From positions 62,001 through 126,000 of the forward strand of contig JAITFZ010000013.1 of the NCBI GenBank assembly GCA_031280965.1: a stretch of DNA of 64,000 bases, in the 5' to 3' direction. Positions within the stretch are counted from its first letter, which is position 1, and every line of letters starts with the position of its first letter. The DNA is from Oscillospiraceae bacterium (GTDB lineage: Bacteria; Bacillota; Clostridia; Oscillospirales; Ruminococcaceae). The position numbers and the translations under genes were made by a program. Under the pieces are notes generated by a model. That model did no database searches, was not told the origin of the DNA, and was given only the letters and a program-made list of their open reading frames with translations. Positions 15,227 through 23,804 of the stretch are shown here, piece after piece.

Positions 15227-18166
15227 ATGAAGAAAAAATTTCTTTCTGCGATTTTAGCGGCTGTTATGTGCTTATCATTATTCGTAATGCCCACTTTCGC
15301 AGAAGACGAAGCAGACGGCGTCAAAACGCCCGCTGAACTGGCTGAATATTTTGCGACATTCAACGCCTTTTTAGCGAACACCGGCGACGGGCCTGTTTGT
15401 CCTATTAACCCGGAAAAAGCTTTAGACAGACTCAACCAGTGGAACTCCGCCTCTCAGGACAGAATCCTCAGAGCCGCTTCCTACGTAAGATGGGTTAACT
15501 CTAACCCAACCGCTAAAGCTGACCCGAACAGAAACGCAACTAACGCATACTACATTTTCCAACAGGCATACGCTCAAAGAGACAGATGCGACAAAGATTG
15601 TTTACAGGCGCATCTTGACAACTTCAGAGCAGACTTTTTAACTAACAACCAATTAGAAGGCGGTCTTGTAGGCGACTTAATCTGGGCTCCCGCCGCTTAC
15701 AGCACTTTCCGTTCAATCTATATAATGGCTGAACGCGAAATCGAAACCGCTTCCATAATGAGAATTCAACAGCTCTGTTGTGCCGCCAACACAGGTCTCA
15801 AGTGGGCGCACGAAGAAATGGAAAAAACTCGTTACGGCGTAGTTACATTGCATGACATGCGCGCTCTTGAACAGAGAATCGACAATCAAATCAGACTTCG
15901 CGACCGCTTCACAGACAACAGAAGAAGCGCGGGCTGGGTCGGCAACCATAACCACGGTGGTGGCGGCGGACAGCACGGCGACTCTCTCGTATGCTGCCGT
16001 AACTGGGGTAGTTTGAACTCTCTTTTCTACACAAGACTTAATGCTTATATCATTCAGGAAATACGCTTTGCAAACGCATCGCAAACCGCAGGCGTTTACC
16101 GCACAAGCAACCCTGAAATCAGAGGCGCTTACGCTGCCATGGACGCAGTAGCTGACGCTCTCGAAAAGTTCGACGCAGACAACACCGGCGTAGCCAACGT
16201 ATTTGATTTACAGGCTCTGATTGCAAGAAATGCTGTCGGTCTGATTCAAAGACAGAACGGCGTAACAAGCGCTACAGCACCCGGAAAGACCGTTATGCCC
16301 GGCGGTGACGCCGACGAGCGTTTCCCGATTATCGGCACCGGCGACGGTACTTATGCCGGCACGAACGGACACGGTGACGCAACCAATTCATCTCTTCAGA
16401 ATAATATTCCTTTAGTAAGCGTACCCATCATGGGAACCGGCGCACTCGCGGAACTCTACACCCGTATTTTGGAAGACTATGACGAAGCGTTTGGTGTAAG
16501 CGCAGAGTGGAGACATGCTAACGGAACCTCGGGTCTCGGCACAGGCTTAAATGGCTTAAACGCTACATCGATGGGCGTTGCCCTCTTCTACGACAATGCT
16601 TACAGACCTCTTGAAATCGTTGTAAGACGTTGGGACGGCGCATACATGGGCGTTATCAACTGGAACAACTCTAACACTGCCCTCCGAACCGTATGGGGCG
16701 TTGCGAACGCTTACTCGCAAGACGTAGGCGGCGGGGCTGTAACCCAGGCGATGGAAGGCAACTATATGACCGTATCCTTTACGGCTAATATAGCTATGGA
16801 CTTCACCCCTCACGTTGAAATCAACCCGCTTGAAACCGGCGCAAACGGAGACCACATCATCAGCTACGATGACCTTGATGACATGGGCGCTCCCGCCGAC
16901 CAGTTCCGCGCAGCATACCGTTCAATGGACGGCATTGCCCGCACAGGCGACGAATCTACAATCGGTGAATCAAGAAGACTCTTTAACTTACAGCAACTCG
17001 GCGACATCGGCGTAGGTTACAATCAGGTTAACTGGTCACGCGCTGCGGGTTCAACCGTTTGGGCAATCGGCGCAAATGGCGTAATTAATACAGAAACCGG
17101 TGTTTCCTCCGCTTGTTATAACACCGGCAACCCGGCCGGCGGCACAGTTGCAATGACAGTCCCCGGAGTAAGTTCCTACAACATTAAATTCACAGACGAA
17201 TTCGCGGCTATGGGATGGATTTTCCGTGAACTCGCATACAGACTGAATTATTCACCTGTTTCCGCAACTACCCTTGAAGGCATTTCTCTTGCCGAACTTA
17301 TCGCAGCGCGTGACGCGGCGTTCAGAAGCGGTCAAGAATATAACTTCATGCCTCCCGCACTCTTCCAGGCAATCACACAGGCAAGAAACGAAGCTACCGC
17401 ACTTATTAACATTGGCGTGCGTCCTGTAGATTCGGCAGGCGGCTGGTTAGCAGTAGAAGTTGACAACAACGTAAACGGTCACGGATACATGCTTTCGAGA
17501 AACAAAATCAACCACGCACTTGCACAATTTGACGCTTACTACGAAGCTTACAGAGTCACAATGGAAATGGTTCTCGACAAAATGTACGAAAGTGCTAAAG
17601 AAGACTACTACGGCGTTGAAACTGTAGACGCGGCAAGGGTAGCTCTCGCAAGAGCAATCCCGAACCTCACCAACGTTGGCGCACGCAGATTCTTTGAAGG
17701 CAACGGCGCGATTATGGAAACCATGAGACCCGGACTTACAGCACATGACGCTTCCATCGGTCTCGGCGCCGGAAGCCCCGCATTCGCTCCTACAACTCAA
17801 GCGGCTCTTGTAACACGTCAAATCCTTCTCGCATGGGCTGTTCCGTTCTCACAGACGGGCGTTCGTGAAGAAAGAACTGTACGTCAGGCATACGACGCAC
17901 TCTTCGCGGCTATCGACAAAGTTGATAACCCCGACCCCGATAATGTACTCCTCGGCGACGTAAACGGCGACGGCGAAATCGACGAAGAAGACGCACTCGA
18001 AATCCTGAAATTCTTAGTAGGTCTTGAAAGCGCTCTCGACGAAATGACCGAAGACGAAGCACTTGCAGTTGCAGACATTAACGGTGACGGCGAAATCGAC
18101 GAAGAAGACGCACTCGAAATCCTGAAATTCTTAGTAGGTCTGCCCAGCGCGCTTGACGAAGACTAA
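15227..18166 (+). CDS. Large secreted protein with C-terminal type I dockerin
   Basis: 979 aa. Signal peptide (hydrophobic 8-22, cleavage near TFA|ED). The ~850-residue middle is alanine/asparagine-rich and mostly helical, and resembles no enzyme family I know. The C-terminus (from ~905) carries two dockerin repeats, GDVNGDGEIDEEDALEILKF and ADINGDGEIDEEDALEILKF, each with the DxNxDGxIxxxD calcium loop; their DNA (17957-18023, 18075-18143) is nearly identical. Dockerins bind cohesins, so this protein is presumably docked on a surface scaffold. The neighbour at 18289 is a cohesin-like anchored protein. Ribosome site TTGGAGG. Cys residues near 123-127 and 184-185 are unusual for a secreted clostridial protein. 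Confidence 0.85.
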   Translation: MKKKFLSAILAAVMCLSLFVMPTFAEDEADGVKTPAELAEYFATFNAFLANTGDGPVCPINPEKALDRLNQWNSASQDRILRAASYVRWVNSNPTAKADPNRNATNAYYIFQQAYAQRDRCDKDCLQAHLDNFRADFLTNNQLEGGLVGDLIWAPAAYSTFRSIYIMAEREIETASIMRIQQLCCAANTGLKWAHEEMEKTRYGVVTLHDMRALEQRIDNQIRLRDRFTDNRRSAGWVGNHNHGGGGGQHGDSLVCCRNWGSLNSLFYTRLNAYIIQEIRFANASQTAGVYRTSNPEIRGAYAAMDAVADALEKFDADNTGVANVFDLQALIARNAVGLIQRQNGVTSATAPGKTVMPGGDADERFPIIGTGDGTYAGTNGHGDATNSSLQNNIPLVSVPIMGTGALAELYTRILEDYDEAFGVSAEWRHANGTSGLGTGLNGLNATSMGVALFYDNAYRPLEIVVRRWDGAYMGVINWNNSNTALRTVWGVANAYSQDVGGGAVTQAMEGNYMTVSFTANIAMDFTPHVEINPLETGANGDHIISYDDLDDMGAPADQFRAAYRSMDGIARTGDESTIGESRRLFNLQQLGDIGVGYNQVNWSRAAGSTVWAIGANGVINTETGVSSACYNTGNPAGGTVAMTVPGVSSYNIKFTDEFAAMGWIFRELAYRLNYSPVSATTLEGISLAELIAARDAAFRSGQEYNFMPPALFQAITQARNEATALINIGVRPVDSAGGWLAVEVDNNVNGHGYMLSRNKINHALAQFDAYYEAYRVTMEMVLDKMYESAKEDYYGVETVDAARVALARAIPNLTNVGARRFFEGNGAIMETMRPGLTAHDASIGLGAGSPAFAPTTQAALVTRQILLAWAVPFSQTGVREERTVRQAYDALFAAIDKVDNPDPDNVLLGDVNGDGEIDEEDALEILKFLVGLESALDEMTEDEALAVADINGDGEIDEEDALEILKFLVGLPSALDED

Positions 18167-18230
18167 TCTTTATCAGGCAATCAATAACACAATTTTAAAC
18201 AAGGTTTAAAAAAAATTAACAAAATTCCGG

Positions 18231-18258
18231 CGCGAGGGGCTCGTGCAGAGCCCCCCGC
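18231..18258. repeat. GC-rich intergenic hairpin, REP-like
   Basis: GGGGCTC-GTGCA-GAGCCCC followed by CCGCAAA, between the dockerin and cohesin-like genes. It has the same style as the hairpins at 4968, 35001, 37405 and 40194. No T tract, so probably not a terminator. Confidence 0.5.
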
Positions 18259-18288
18259 AAAGGAAAAATTATTTGGAGGTAAATCAAA

Positions 18289-18951
18289 ATGAAGAAATTC
18301 GTAAAAGTTCTGGCATTTATGGCCGCTTTCGCAGTGCTTGCACTCGGCGTTTCGGCTGACATCGGTGGCTCGGCAGTAATCGACGGCGACCAAGTTACAT
18401 TCACCCTGACAACATCCGAAGCCGGCGACCTTTCCGGCAGAGGCACAATCGAATTCGGCAGCGGTCTCGAAATCGCTTCCGGCGTAGCTCTCGGCGTATT
18501 CAACCCTGCAAACGGCATGTTCTCTGTAGCTGCTCCCGGAGTAGCGGCAGGCACAACAATTCTTACTGTTATATTTGATGTAGTAGACGCTGACGGCGAC
18601 CTCTCCATCAATGTAGTAGGCGCAGGCAACTTCGACGGTCTCGAAATCGAAATCCCTGAACCCGAAGAAGTAGAAGAAGAGCCAGGACCCGGCGAAGGCG
18701 AAGAAGAAGAGCCAGGACCCGGCGAAGGCGAAGACGAAGAGCCAGGACCCGGCGAAGGCGAAGACGAAGAACCCCCTGTTGACGGCGGCGAAGAAGAACC
18801 CGGCGACGGCGAAGGCGAAGAACCCGGCGACGAAACCCCCGGCGGCGATGACGAAGAAGAAGACGACAACCCTAAGGGTGGCGTAGCTCTCGCAGTTATC
18901 CCTGCAATCGTAGCAGCGGCAGCAGTAGCAGTTTCCCGCAAAAGGAAATAA
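18289..18951 (+). CDS. Small anchored protein with cohesin-like domain
   Basis: 220 aa. Signal peptide (cleavage near VSA|DI) and a ~95-residue beta-sandwich (GGSAVIDGDQVTFTLTTSEA ... AAGTTILTVIFDVVDADGDL). Its strand pattern and 'G..L..V.F.V' resemble cohesin or related carbohydrate-binding folds, though it is shorter than a typical ~140-aa cohesin. Three EEPGPGEGE repeats and a further acidic Gly/Pro linker follow, then a C-terminal helix and SRKRK tail for membrane or wall anchoring. GGAGG precedes the ATG, and a terminator follows. Adjacent to the dockerin gene, it could be the docking site, but cohesin identity is inferred. Confidence 0.75.
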   Translation: MKKFVKVLAFMAAFAVLALGVSADIGGSAVIDGDQVTFTLTTSEAGDLSGRGTIEFGSGLEIASGVALGVFNPANGMFSVAAPGVAAGTTILTVIFDVVDADGDLSINVVGAGNFDGLEIEIPEPEEVEEEPGPGEGEEEEPGPGEGEDEEPGPGEGEDEEPPVDGGEEEPGDGEGEEPGDETPGGDDEEEDDNPKGGVALAVIPAIVAAAAVAVSRKRK

Positions 18952-18977
18952 TTAAACTACCAACCATCAAAAAAAAG

Positions 18978-19002
18978 AGCCCCCTGTAAAGGGGGCTTTT
19001 TG
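18978..19002 (+). terminator. Intrinsic terminator
   Basis: AGCCCCC-TGTAAA-GGGGGCT followed by TTTTT ends the cohesin-like gene; the preceding A run could also serve the convergent malQ. Confidence 0.85.
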
Positions 19003-19047
19003 TTGCTTATGAAACTTTTGTTCGCTTTGAAAAAGAGATGGGTTAAT

Positions 19048-20529
19048 TCAGTGCCGCTCCTGCCTAAAATAAATTTTAACAAGCCTGCCGAGCTTCTCGG
19101 CTAATCTTGACGGATTCTTCCCTTTCTTCATGCGCCAAATCCAGTTCCCGCCGAGTGTTGACGGGCGGTTCATGCGGGCGTTGTCATACAGCCCTAAAAC
19201 ATCCTGCATAGGCAACACGACTAACTTCGCCCTGCTCTGATACAGCGCCCTGAACGCCGCAAAATGAATACCCTCAAAAAGCTTCGGCCGCAGATAATTC
19301 CTGAACATAAAGCGGGTTGCCGACGCTTCATTCTGATACCAGCCCTTGATTGTGGAATTGTCGTGGGTTCCGGTATAAACGGCGCAGTTATAGTGATAAT
19401 GGTGCGGGAGATGGTCGCTGTCGCGATTCTCGGGATTAAAGCCGAATTGCAGGATTTTCATGCCGGGGAAGCCGCTTTTCCTAAGAAGTTCCGTCACGCT
19501 CTCAAACACCTCGCCCAAGTCCTCGGCAATAATGTCGATGTCGCCGAGCGCCTCGTGAACAGCATTGAAAAACTCCATACCCGGCCCTTTTTCCCACTTG
19601 CCGTTAACGGCGTTCTTCTCGCCGTAATTAATCGCATAATAAGTATCAAAAGCCCTGAAATGGTCGATTCGGATAACATCGTACAATTCAGCGCATTTCT
19701 TAACCCTGCTTATCCACCACAGATACTTCTCCTTTTTCATGCGCTCCCAATTGTACAGCGGATTCCCCCAAAGCTGTCCCGTTTTGCTGAAAAAGTCCGG
19801 CGGAACGCCCGCGACTTTTGTCGGCACACAGTCAACATCAAGCAGGAACAAATCAGCATTACTCCACACGTCCGCGCTGTCCAAAGCCACATAAATCGGC
19901 AGGTCGCCGATTATTTTTATGCCGTTTTTGTTGGCGTAACGCTTGAGCTTCTGCCACTGCCGCATGAATGTGTATTGTATGAACTTCCAAAAGTTTATGC
20001 GCTCCGTCAATTCCTCACGCGCTTTATTCACCGCGCCGCTTTTTCGGAAGCGGATTTCCTTGTCCCACGTCTGCCACGAATTAAGATTATACTGCTCCTT
20101 AACCGACATGAAAAGCGCGTAATCGTCGAGCCACTCGGCTTCTTCCCGAATAAACGAAAGATAGCCCACATCCTCGGCGAAGCCCCGAAACGCCTCATTC
20201 AGCAGTCTCATCTTTGAGCGGTAGACTTTCTCAAAATCCACGAACGAAGGGTCGGCGCCGTAATCGGCTTCGTCGCACAAAGATTTTTTCAGCAAGCCGT
20301 TCGCCGCAAGGTCGTCTAAATCAATCAACAGCGGATTCCCCGCGAAAGTCGAGAACGACTGATAGGGTGACTCGCCGTAGCCTGTAGGCGACAGCGGGAG
20401 AATCTGCCAGTATTTCTGCCCCGCCGCAACAAGCCAGTCCACAAAGGCTTCGGCATCCGCGCCGAAAGTGCCTATACCGTAGGGGGAGGGAAGGGAGGTT
20501 ATGTGCATTAAAATTCCGCTTGAACGCAT
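19048..20529 (-). CDS. malQ: 4-alpha-glucanotransferase (GH77)
   Basis: 493 aa from ATG at 20529, preceded by AAAGGAGAAATAT. Disproportionating enzyme that transfers alpha-1,4-glucan segments in maltodextrin and glycogen metabolism (EC 2.4.1.25). Motifs seen: HITSLPSPYGIGTFG and LPLSPTGYGESPYQSFS at the N-terminus, IRIDHFRAFDTYY (nucleophile Asp), IIAEDLG (acid/base Glu) and YTGTHDNSTIKGW (third Asp; the usual N-D-T is N-S-T). No signal peptide, so cytosolic. Length matches the bacterial family. The long plus-strand frame opposite is a shadow. Confidence 0.93.
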   Translation of the reverse strand: MRSSGILMHITSLPSPYGIGTFGADAEAFVDWLVAAGQKYWQILPLSPTGYGESPYQSFSTFAGNPLLIDLDDLAANGLLKKSLCDEADYGADPSFVDFEKVYRSKMRLLNEAFRGFAEDVGYLSFIREEAEWLDDYALFMSVKEQYNLNSWQTWDKEIRFRKSGAVNKAREELTERINFWKFIQYTFMRQWQKLKRYANKNGIKIIGDLPIYVALDSADVWSNADLFLLDVDCVPTKVAGVPPDFFSKTGQLWGNPLYNWERMKKEKYLWWISRVKKCAELYDVIRIDHFRAFDTYYAINYGEKNAVNGKWEKGPGMEFFNAVHEALGDIDIIAEDLGEVFESVTELLRKSGFPGMKILQFGFNPENRDSDHLPHHYHYNCAVYTGTHDNSTIKGWYQNEASATRFMFRNYLRPKLFEGIHFAAFRALYQSRAKLVVLPMQDVLGLYDNARMNRPSTLGGNWIWRMKKGKNPSRLAEKLGRLVKIYFRQERH

Positions 20530-20560
20530 ATATTTCTCCTTTAAACCGATTTTTAGTATT

Positions 20561-20589
20561 ATTATAGCACAAATAATGTAATTCGTCAA
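20561..20589 (-). promoter_or_regulatory. Sigma-A promoter of malQ
   Basis: On the minus strand TTGACG (20589-20584), 17 bp, TATAAT (20566-20561), ~32 nt before the start. Confidence 0.75.
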
Positions 20590-20601
20590 GATTTGCGTCT
20601 T

Positions 20602-20638
20602 AAAATAAAAACCCCCGCTGTTCAAATCAGCGGGGGTT
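20602..20638 (-). terminator. Terminator of the 20659-21372 gene
   Basis: Minus-strand stem AACCCCCGCTG / CAGCGGGGGTT followed by TTTTTATTTTA. Confidence 0.85.
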
Positions 20639-20658
20639 AAACTGTTCGTTAAAATTAA

Positions 20659-21372
20659 TTATTTCCTTTTCTTAACCGAAACGATAATGCCTACAGTAGC
20701 AACAGCAGCAATGCCTACAACAGTAGCGATACCGGCAACACCGGTGTCTGCGCCGTGCTTATCATCTTCATCGTCGCCAACAACAACATTACCACCGTCG
20801 TCGGGAGGAGCTACGGTGCCGCCGCCGGGAATAGCGGGTTCAGTGCCTGCGCCTAAGAGTTTAGTGCCGGAAGCGTCATAGAGTGCTACGCCTAATACTT
20901 CAAAGTCCGCGCCGCCCTGGAGTCCGAATAAACCGATGAATTTCTCATGATTAGGGTCAACATCGGGGATATCTGCGCTGAATACGAAATTAACGGTTAA
21001 AATGCCTTTCGCGCCGGAAGGAATCGTGCCTGAATCAAAGAACGCAGGGACTTGGCTTGCGGTTCTGCCGGAAGCTGTTGCGGCGGCAGAGCTGTGTGCG
21101 CCGTTTGTTTCATCATTATAAGCGAAACTGCCGTAATCTTCGCCGTCGCCGCTTGAGTATCTGACTCTGAAGCCGGTTGTTACGTCAGCTTCAACTTCGT
21201 AAACAAGGGTGTAAGCCGCGCCTGCCGTAAGACCTGCGGCTTCAACGTCTAAAAGCGCTCCGCAGAATTGCCATGGGCGAATGGTAAGGGCTTCTTCATC
21301 GGCACTTACGGTTACTGTGAGTGCCGCAATCATGCAAATAGCCAATAATATGGCAGATGCTTTTTTAAACAT
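20659..21372 (-). CDS. Anchored surface protein sharing a domain with the 28343 lipoprotein
   Basis: 237 aa from ATG 21372 (TTGGAGG upstream). Signal peptide with cleavage near VSA|DE. A ~150-aa beta-rich domain runs from FCGALLDVEAAGL to FIGLFGLQGGADFEVLGVAL. A Gly/Pro/Asp linker follows, then a C-terminal helix with KKRK tail preceded by HGADTG, which may be a degenerate sortase or plain membrane anchor. The domain is clearly homologous to the lipoprotein at 28343 (NDETNGAHSS/NDQTNDAHSS; VNFVFSADIPDVDP/VNFVFGDDIPDIDP). Its look is that of a carbohydrate-binding beta-sandwich, which is inference; no named family is recognised. Confidence 0.8.
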   Translation of the reverse strand: MFKKASAILLAICMIAALTVTVSADEEALTIRPWQFCGALLDVEAAGLTAGAAYTLVYEVEADVTTGFRVRYSSGDGEDYGSFAYNDETNGAHSSAAATASGRTASQVPAFFDSGTIPSGAKGILTVNFVFSADIPDVDPNHEKFIGLFGLQGGADFEVLGVALYDASGTKLLGAGTEPAIPGGGTVAPPDDGGNVVVGDDEDDKHGADTGVAGIATVVGIAAVATVGIIVSVKKRK

Positions 21373-21439
21373 TTGTTTTTCCTCCAAAATTAAATTGTAA
21401 ATTTTTCTTTTAAATAGCAAAAACTGCTACAACAATTCC

Positions 21440-21468
21440 ATTATACACGCTTCTGCATGAAAATGCAA
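21440..21468 (-). promoter_or_regulatory. Sigma-A promoter of the 20659-21372 gene
   Basis: Minus strand TTGCAT (21468-21463), 17 bp, TATAAT (21445-21440). Confidence 0.75.
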
Positions 21469-21551
21469 TAGGTAAAATGCACAATATTTTTAATTTTTCG
21501 TGCTTTTTAATATTATTGTGCTGTTTGACTGAATTATCACTTGTAAAAATT

Positions 21552-22505
21552 TTACGGATTCTTCATCAGCACGAACGCGCCGCCTGTCGCCCCGAGTAAA
21601 GATGCGGCAACCAAAGCGATTAGGATAATAAGAACAGGGCTCACACCGCCTTCGGCGGAAGTGCCGCCGCCGCTCGGAGGAGTCGGCGGACTTTCACCGG
21701 GTGAAGGTTCTTCACCTCCGCTCGGAGGTTCTTCATCACCGGTCGAAGGTTCTTCGCTTGATGAATCACCGTTGTCGGGCGGATTCGGTGCGCCGGGGAC
21801 AAAAGGAGTTGCGCCCTCGGGGAGCGGGCCTCTGGCTATTTTATAAGTAGCATCGCTTTCATGGTCTTCATACAGACGCTGAAATCCTCTTTCGCCCTCA
21901 ATGAAGTCATCGCCCTCCGTCATGCCCTGAATCACGGCGTCCGTTGACAGCTCGTAAACAGTGGTTGTAACTTCATCAATCGTGCGGTTCACAACTACAT
22001 TCTTGATATAGAAATCGTCTGTCGAAAATTGAGAGTTGAGCGCAATCCTGTGTCCGTACCTTTCAGCTTCAAGCAAAAAGTTGCTGATGAGAGGTCTTCC
22101 CGAAGAATCGAGCGCGCCGGCATAAATGTTTGCGGTTATTTCATGCTCGCCCGCAAAAGATTCTATGTCGCCGCCGCCGGGAGGTCCTGTAAAGCGCACA
22201 TAAGGAAAATCACGGGGGCTTTGTATGCCGCCTCGCGTGACTATTTTATAATCAATTCCTGCAAAATCGGGGTCGCTGTTTTTAGGTTCAACGGAAAACG
22301 TAATGGTGTATTCACCGGCGGTAAAGTTTGTAATACCCTCAAAAAGCTTCGTGAGGTCAAACTGAACCCCGGTTTGAGCGTCGAACCTGCCCGAAACCTC
22401 AATCCAGTTACTCATGTCGCCGTCCGCCGCGCCCGCCGGAATCACCGCAAAGCAAGCCATAAGCGAAACAACAGCCGTCACAGCAAAAAGTCTCTTAATT
22501 CTCAT
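21552..22505 (-). CDS. Secreted, C-terminally anchored protein, function unknown
   Basis: 317 aa. Signal peptide (cleavage near AGA|AD at ~27), then a ~180-aa beta-rich domain (GEYTITFSVEPKN, STDDFYIKNVVVNR). This has the look of a carbohydrate-binding module of the CBM4/9-like jelly-roll type, an inference from strand pattern. A Pro/Gly/Ser/Glu linker (EEPPSGGEEPSPGESPP) and a C-terminal hydrophobic helix ending FVLMKNP follow. Strong AAGGAGG site before ATG 22505. With its left neighbour it forms a pair of separately promoted surface proteins facing the thiT riboswitch. No enzyme motif is seen. Confidence 0.75.
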   Translation of the reverse strand: MRIKRLFAVTAVVSLMACFAVIPAGAADGDMSNWIEVSGRFDAQTGVQFDLTKLFEGITNFTAGEYTITFSVEPKNSDPDFAGIDYKIVTRGGIQSPRDFPYVRFTGPPGGGDIESFAGEHEITANIYAGALDSSGRPLISNFLLEAERYGHRIALNSQFSTDDFYIKNVVVNRTIDEVTTTVYELSTDAVIQGMTEGDDFIEGERGFQRLYEDHESDATYKIARGPLPEGATPFVPGAPNPPDNGDSSSEEPSTGDEEPPSGGEEPSPGESPPTPPSGGGTSAEGGVSPVLIILIALVAASLLGATGGAFVLMKNP

Positions 22506-22546
22506 ATATAATATACCTCCTTAAAAAGAATTATTCCACTATGTAT

Positions 22547-22575
22547 ATTATACTAATTTTTGAGCGGAAAAACAA
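22547..22575 (-). promoter_or_regulatory. Sigma-A promoter of the 21552-22505 gene
   Basis: Minus strand TTGTTT (22575-22570), 17 bp, TATAAT (22552-22547). Confidence 0.7.
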
Positions 22576-22662
22576 TAGCTGTTTTGTACAATATTTTTAC
22601 TTATAATGGGGTCAAACAGAGCGATTAATTGTTACAAATAAACAAAAGTTTTTTCAACAGGG

Positions 22663-22691
22663 TTGACACGGCACAAAAATTGTGTTAAAAT
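22663..22691 (+). promoter_or_regulatory. Sigma-A promoter of thiT
   Basis: TTGACA (22663-22668), 17 bp, TAAAAT (22686-22691). The expected start (~22698) coincides with the first base of the riboswitch. Confidence 0.85.
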
Positions 22692-22695
22692 GCGA

Positions 22696-22808
22696 AATAC
22701 AGGGAGCTGATATTTCGGCTGAGAGGAAACGGCTTGACGTTTCGACCTTTGCGGTTTGCTTGCGGACTGCGTACCTGATGCGGATAATGCCGCCGTAGGG
22801 AAAGGAAT
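22696..22808 (+). promoter_or_regulatory. TPP riboswitch (THI element)
   Basis: The conserved blocks appear in order: GGGAGCT, GGCTGAGAGG, then ACCTGATGCGGATAATGCCG and GTAGGGAAAGG at 22773-22805. The P3 region is extended. It is followed by a terminator at 22828, so thiamine pyrophosphate is expected to stop transcription before thiT. Confidence 0.95.
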
Positions 22809-22827
22809 ATTCTCATCTATCCGAAAT

Positions 22828-22858
22828 GACGCTTTGGGCAACGCCCGGCGTCTTTTTT
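22828..22858 (+). terminator. Riboswitch expression-platform terminator
   Basis: GACGC-TTT-GGGC-AAC-GCCC-G-GCGTC followed by six T. It directly follows the TPP aptamer and precedes thiT. Confidence 0.85.
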
Positions 22859-22913
22859 GATTTCCTTGATAATATTGCAGTGGCGAACCAAGTTCGCCTG
22901 AAAGGAAAAAAAC

Positions 22914-23732
22914 ATGAACAAATCTTTAAGACTGACCGAATCCGCGGTCATGATTGCAATCGCCTTTGTGCTTAGTATGCTGAGGGTGGTGGATATGCCG
23001 TTCGGCGGTTCCGTAACCGCGTTCGGTATGCTTCCGCTCGTCATCATAGCCTACCGCTACAAAATTAAATGGGGGTTGCTTGCCGGACTTACTTTCAGTG
23101 CGCTGAAGCTTGTTATGGGGCTTAGAAACCTCTCTTACGCAACAAGCGCAACAGCTGGAGTTGCAATCATTCTGCTTGACTACATAGTGGCGTTTACCAT
23201 TATAGGTTTGGCGGGCGTTTTGCGCGGAAAGGTTAAAGACCACGGAACGGCGCTTGCGGGAGGGGCGCTCATAGCCTGTACCGCAAGGTATGCATGTCAC
23301 GTTATTGTGGGCTGTACCGTTTGGGCGGGCGTATCTATTCCGAGTACTGACGGGCTTATATTCTCTATGGCTTACAACGCCTCGTACATGGTTCCCGAAA
23401 CACTGCTGACGGTTATAGGGGCTTATTTTGCAGGGAAAGCCTTCACTCTTACCGAACCGCGTGTAAAGCGTGTTCCTATGGAAAGAAGCTCGCTCATCAA
23501 TATCTATACCGCAATCCCTGTTTCGCTCGGCACGGTTATTTCGTTCATCATGCTTTTCGGTATGATGCAAACTAAAGAAGGCTTCGATATAACCGCAGTG
23601 GCAAACGCCGATATTTACAGGTGGATTACGCTTGCGGCGGTTTTCGCGGTCGGTATTTTAAGCGGGTTGATTCTGCGGATAAGTTTAAAGCAGTCTATAG
23701 TAAGCGAGCCTGCGGATATTGAAATCCAATAA
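22914..23732 (+). CDS. thiT: Thiamine ECF transporter S component ThiT
   Basis: 272 aa. Substrate-binding membrane subunit for thiamine uptake, working with shared EcfAA'T modules encoded elsewhere. The first ~190 residues carry the six-helix ThiT core, with the loop WGLLAGLTFSALKLVMGL and the late NASYMVPETLLTVIG region that lines the thiamine pocket. The TPP riboswitch upstream confirms the substrate. Unusually, ~80 further residues with two extra hydrophobic segments follow (SLINIYTAIPVSLGTVISFI and ITLAAVFAVGILSGLILRI); ThiT is normally ~180-190 aa. AAAGG 9 nt before ATG. Confidence 0.93.
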   Translation: MNKSLRLTESAVMIAIAFVLSMLRVVDMPFGGSVTAFGMLPLVIIAYRYKIKWGLLAGLTFSALKLVMGLRNLSYATSATAGVAIILLDYIVAFTIIGLAGVLRGKVKDHGTALAGGALIACTARYACHVIVGCTVWAGVSIPSTDGLIFSMAYNASYMVPETLLTVIGAYFAGKAFTLTEPRVKRVPMERSSLINIYTAIPVSLGTVISFIMLFGMMQTKEGFDITAVANADIYRWITLAAVFAVGILSGLILRISLKQSIVSEPADIEIQ

Positions 23733-23750
23733 ACTCGTTTATTGGATTTC
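23721..23750. repeat. Perfect 13-bp inverted repeat across the thiT stop
   Basis: GAAATCCAATAAA-CTCG-TTTATTGGATTTC: the left arm encodes the last ThiT residues and contains the TAA. It may protect or end the transcript, but no T tract follows. Confidence 0.7.
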
Positions 23751-23804
23751 AGGAATTGCGCTGTTGCGACAGCGTCCGCAGTCCGCGGAGTTTCCGGGCT
23801 TTTT

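Noticed and set aside
18216-18941. 241-aa minus-strand Ser/Pro-rich ORF
   Set aside because: Mirror of the acidic EEPGPGEGE linker of the cohesin-like gene; low complexity only.
19264-20217. 317-aa plus-strand ORF
   Set aside because: Lies wholly antisense to malQ, whose catalytic motifs are intact.
22926-23570. 214-aa minus-strand ORF
   Set aside because: Antisense to thiT; basic, compositionally odd and without a ribosome site.
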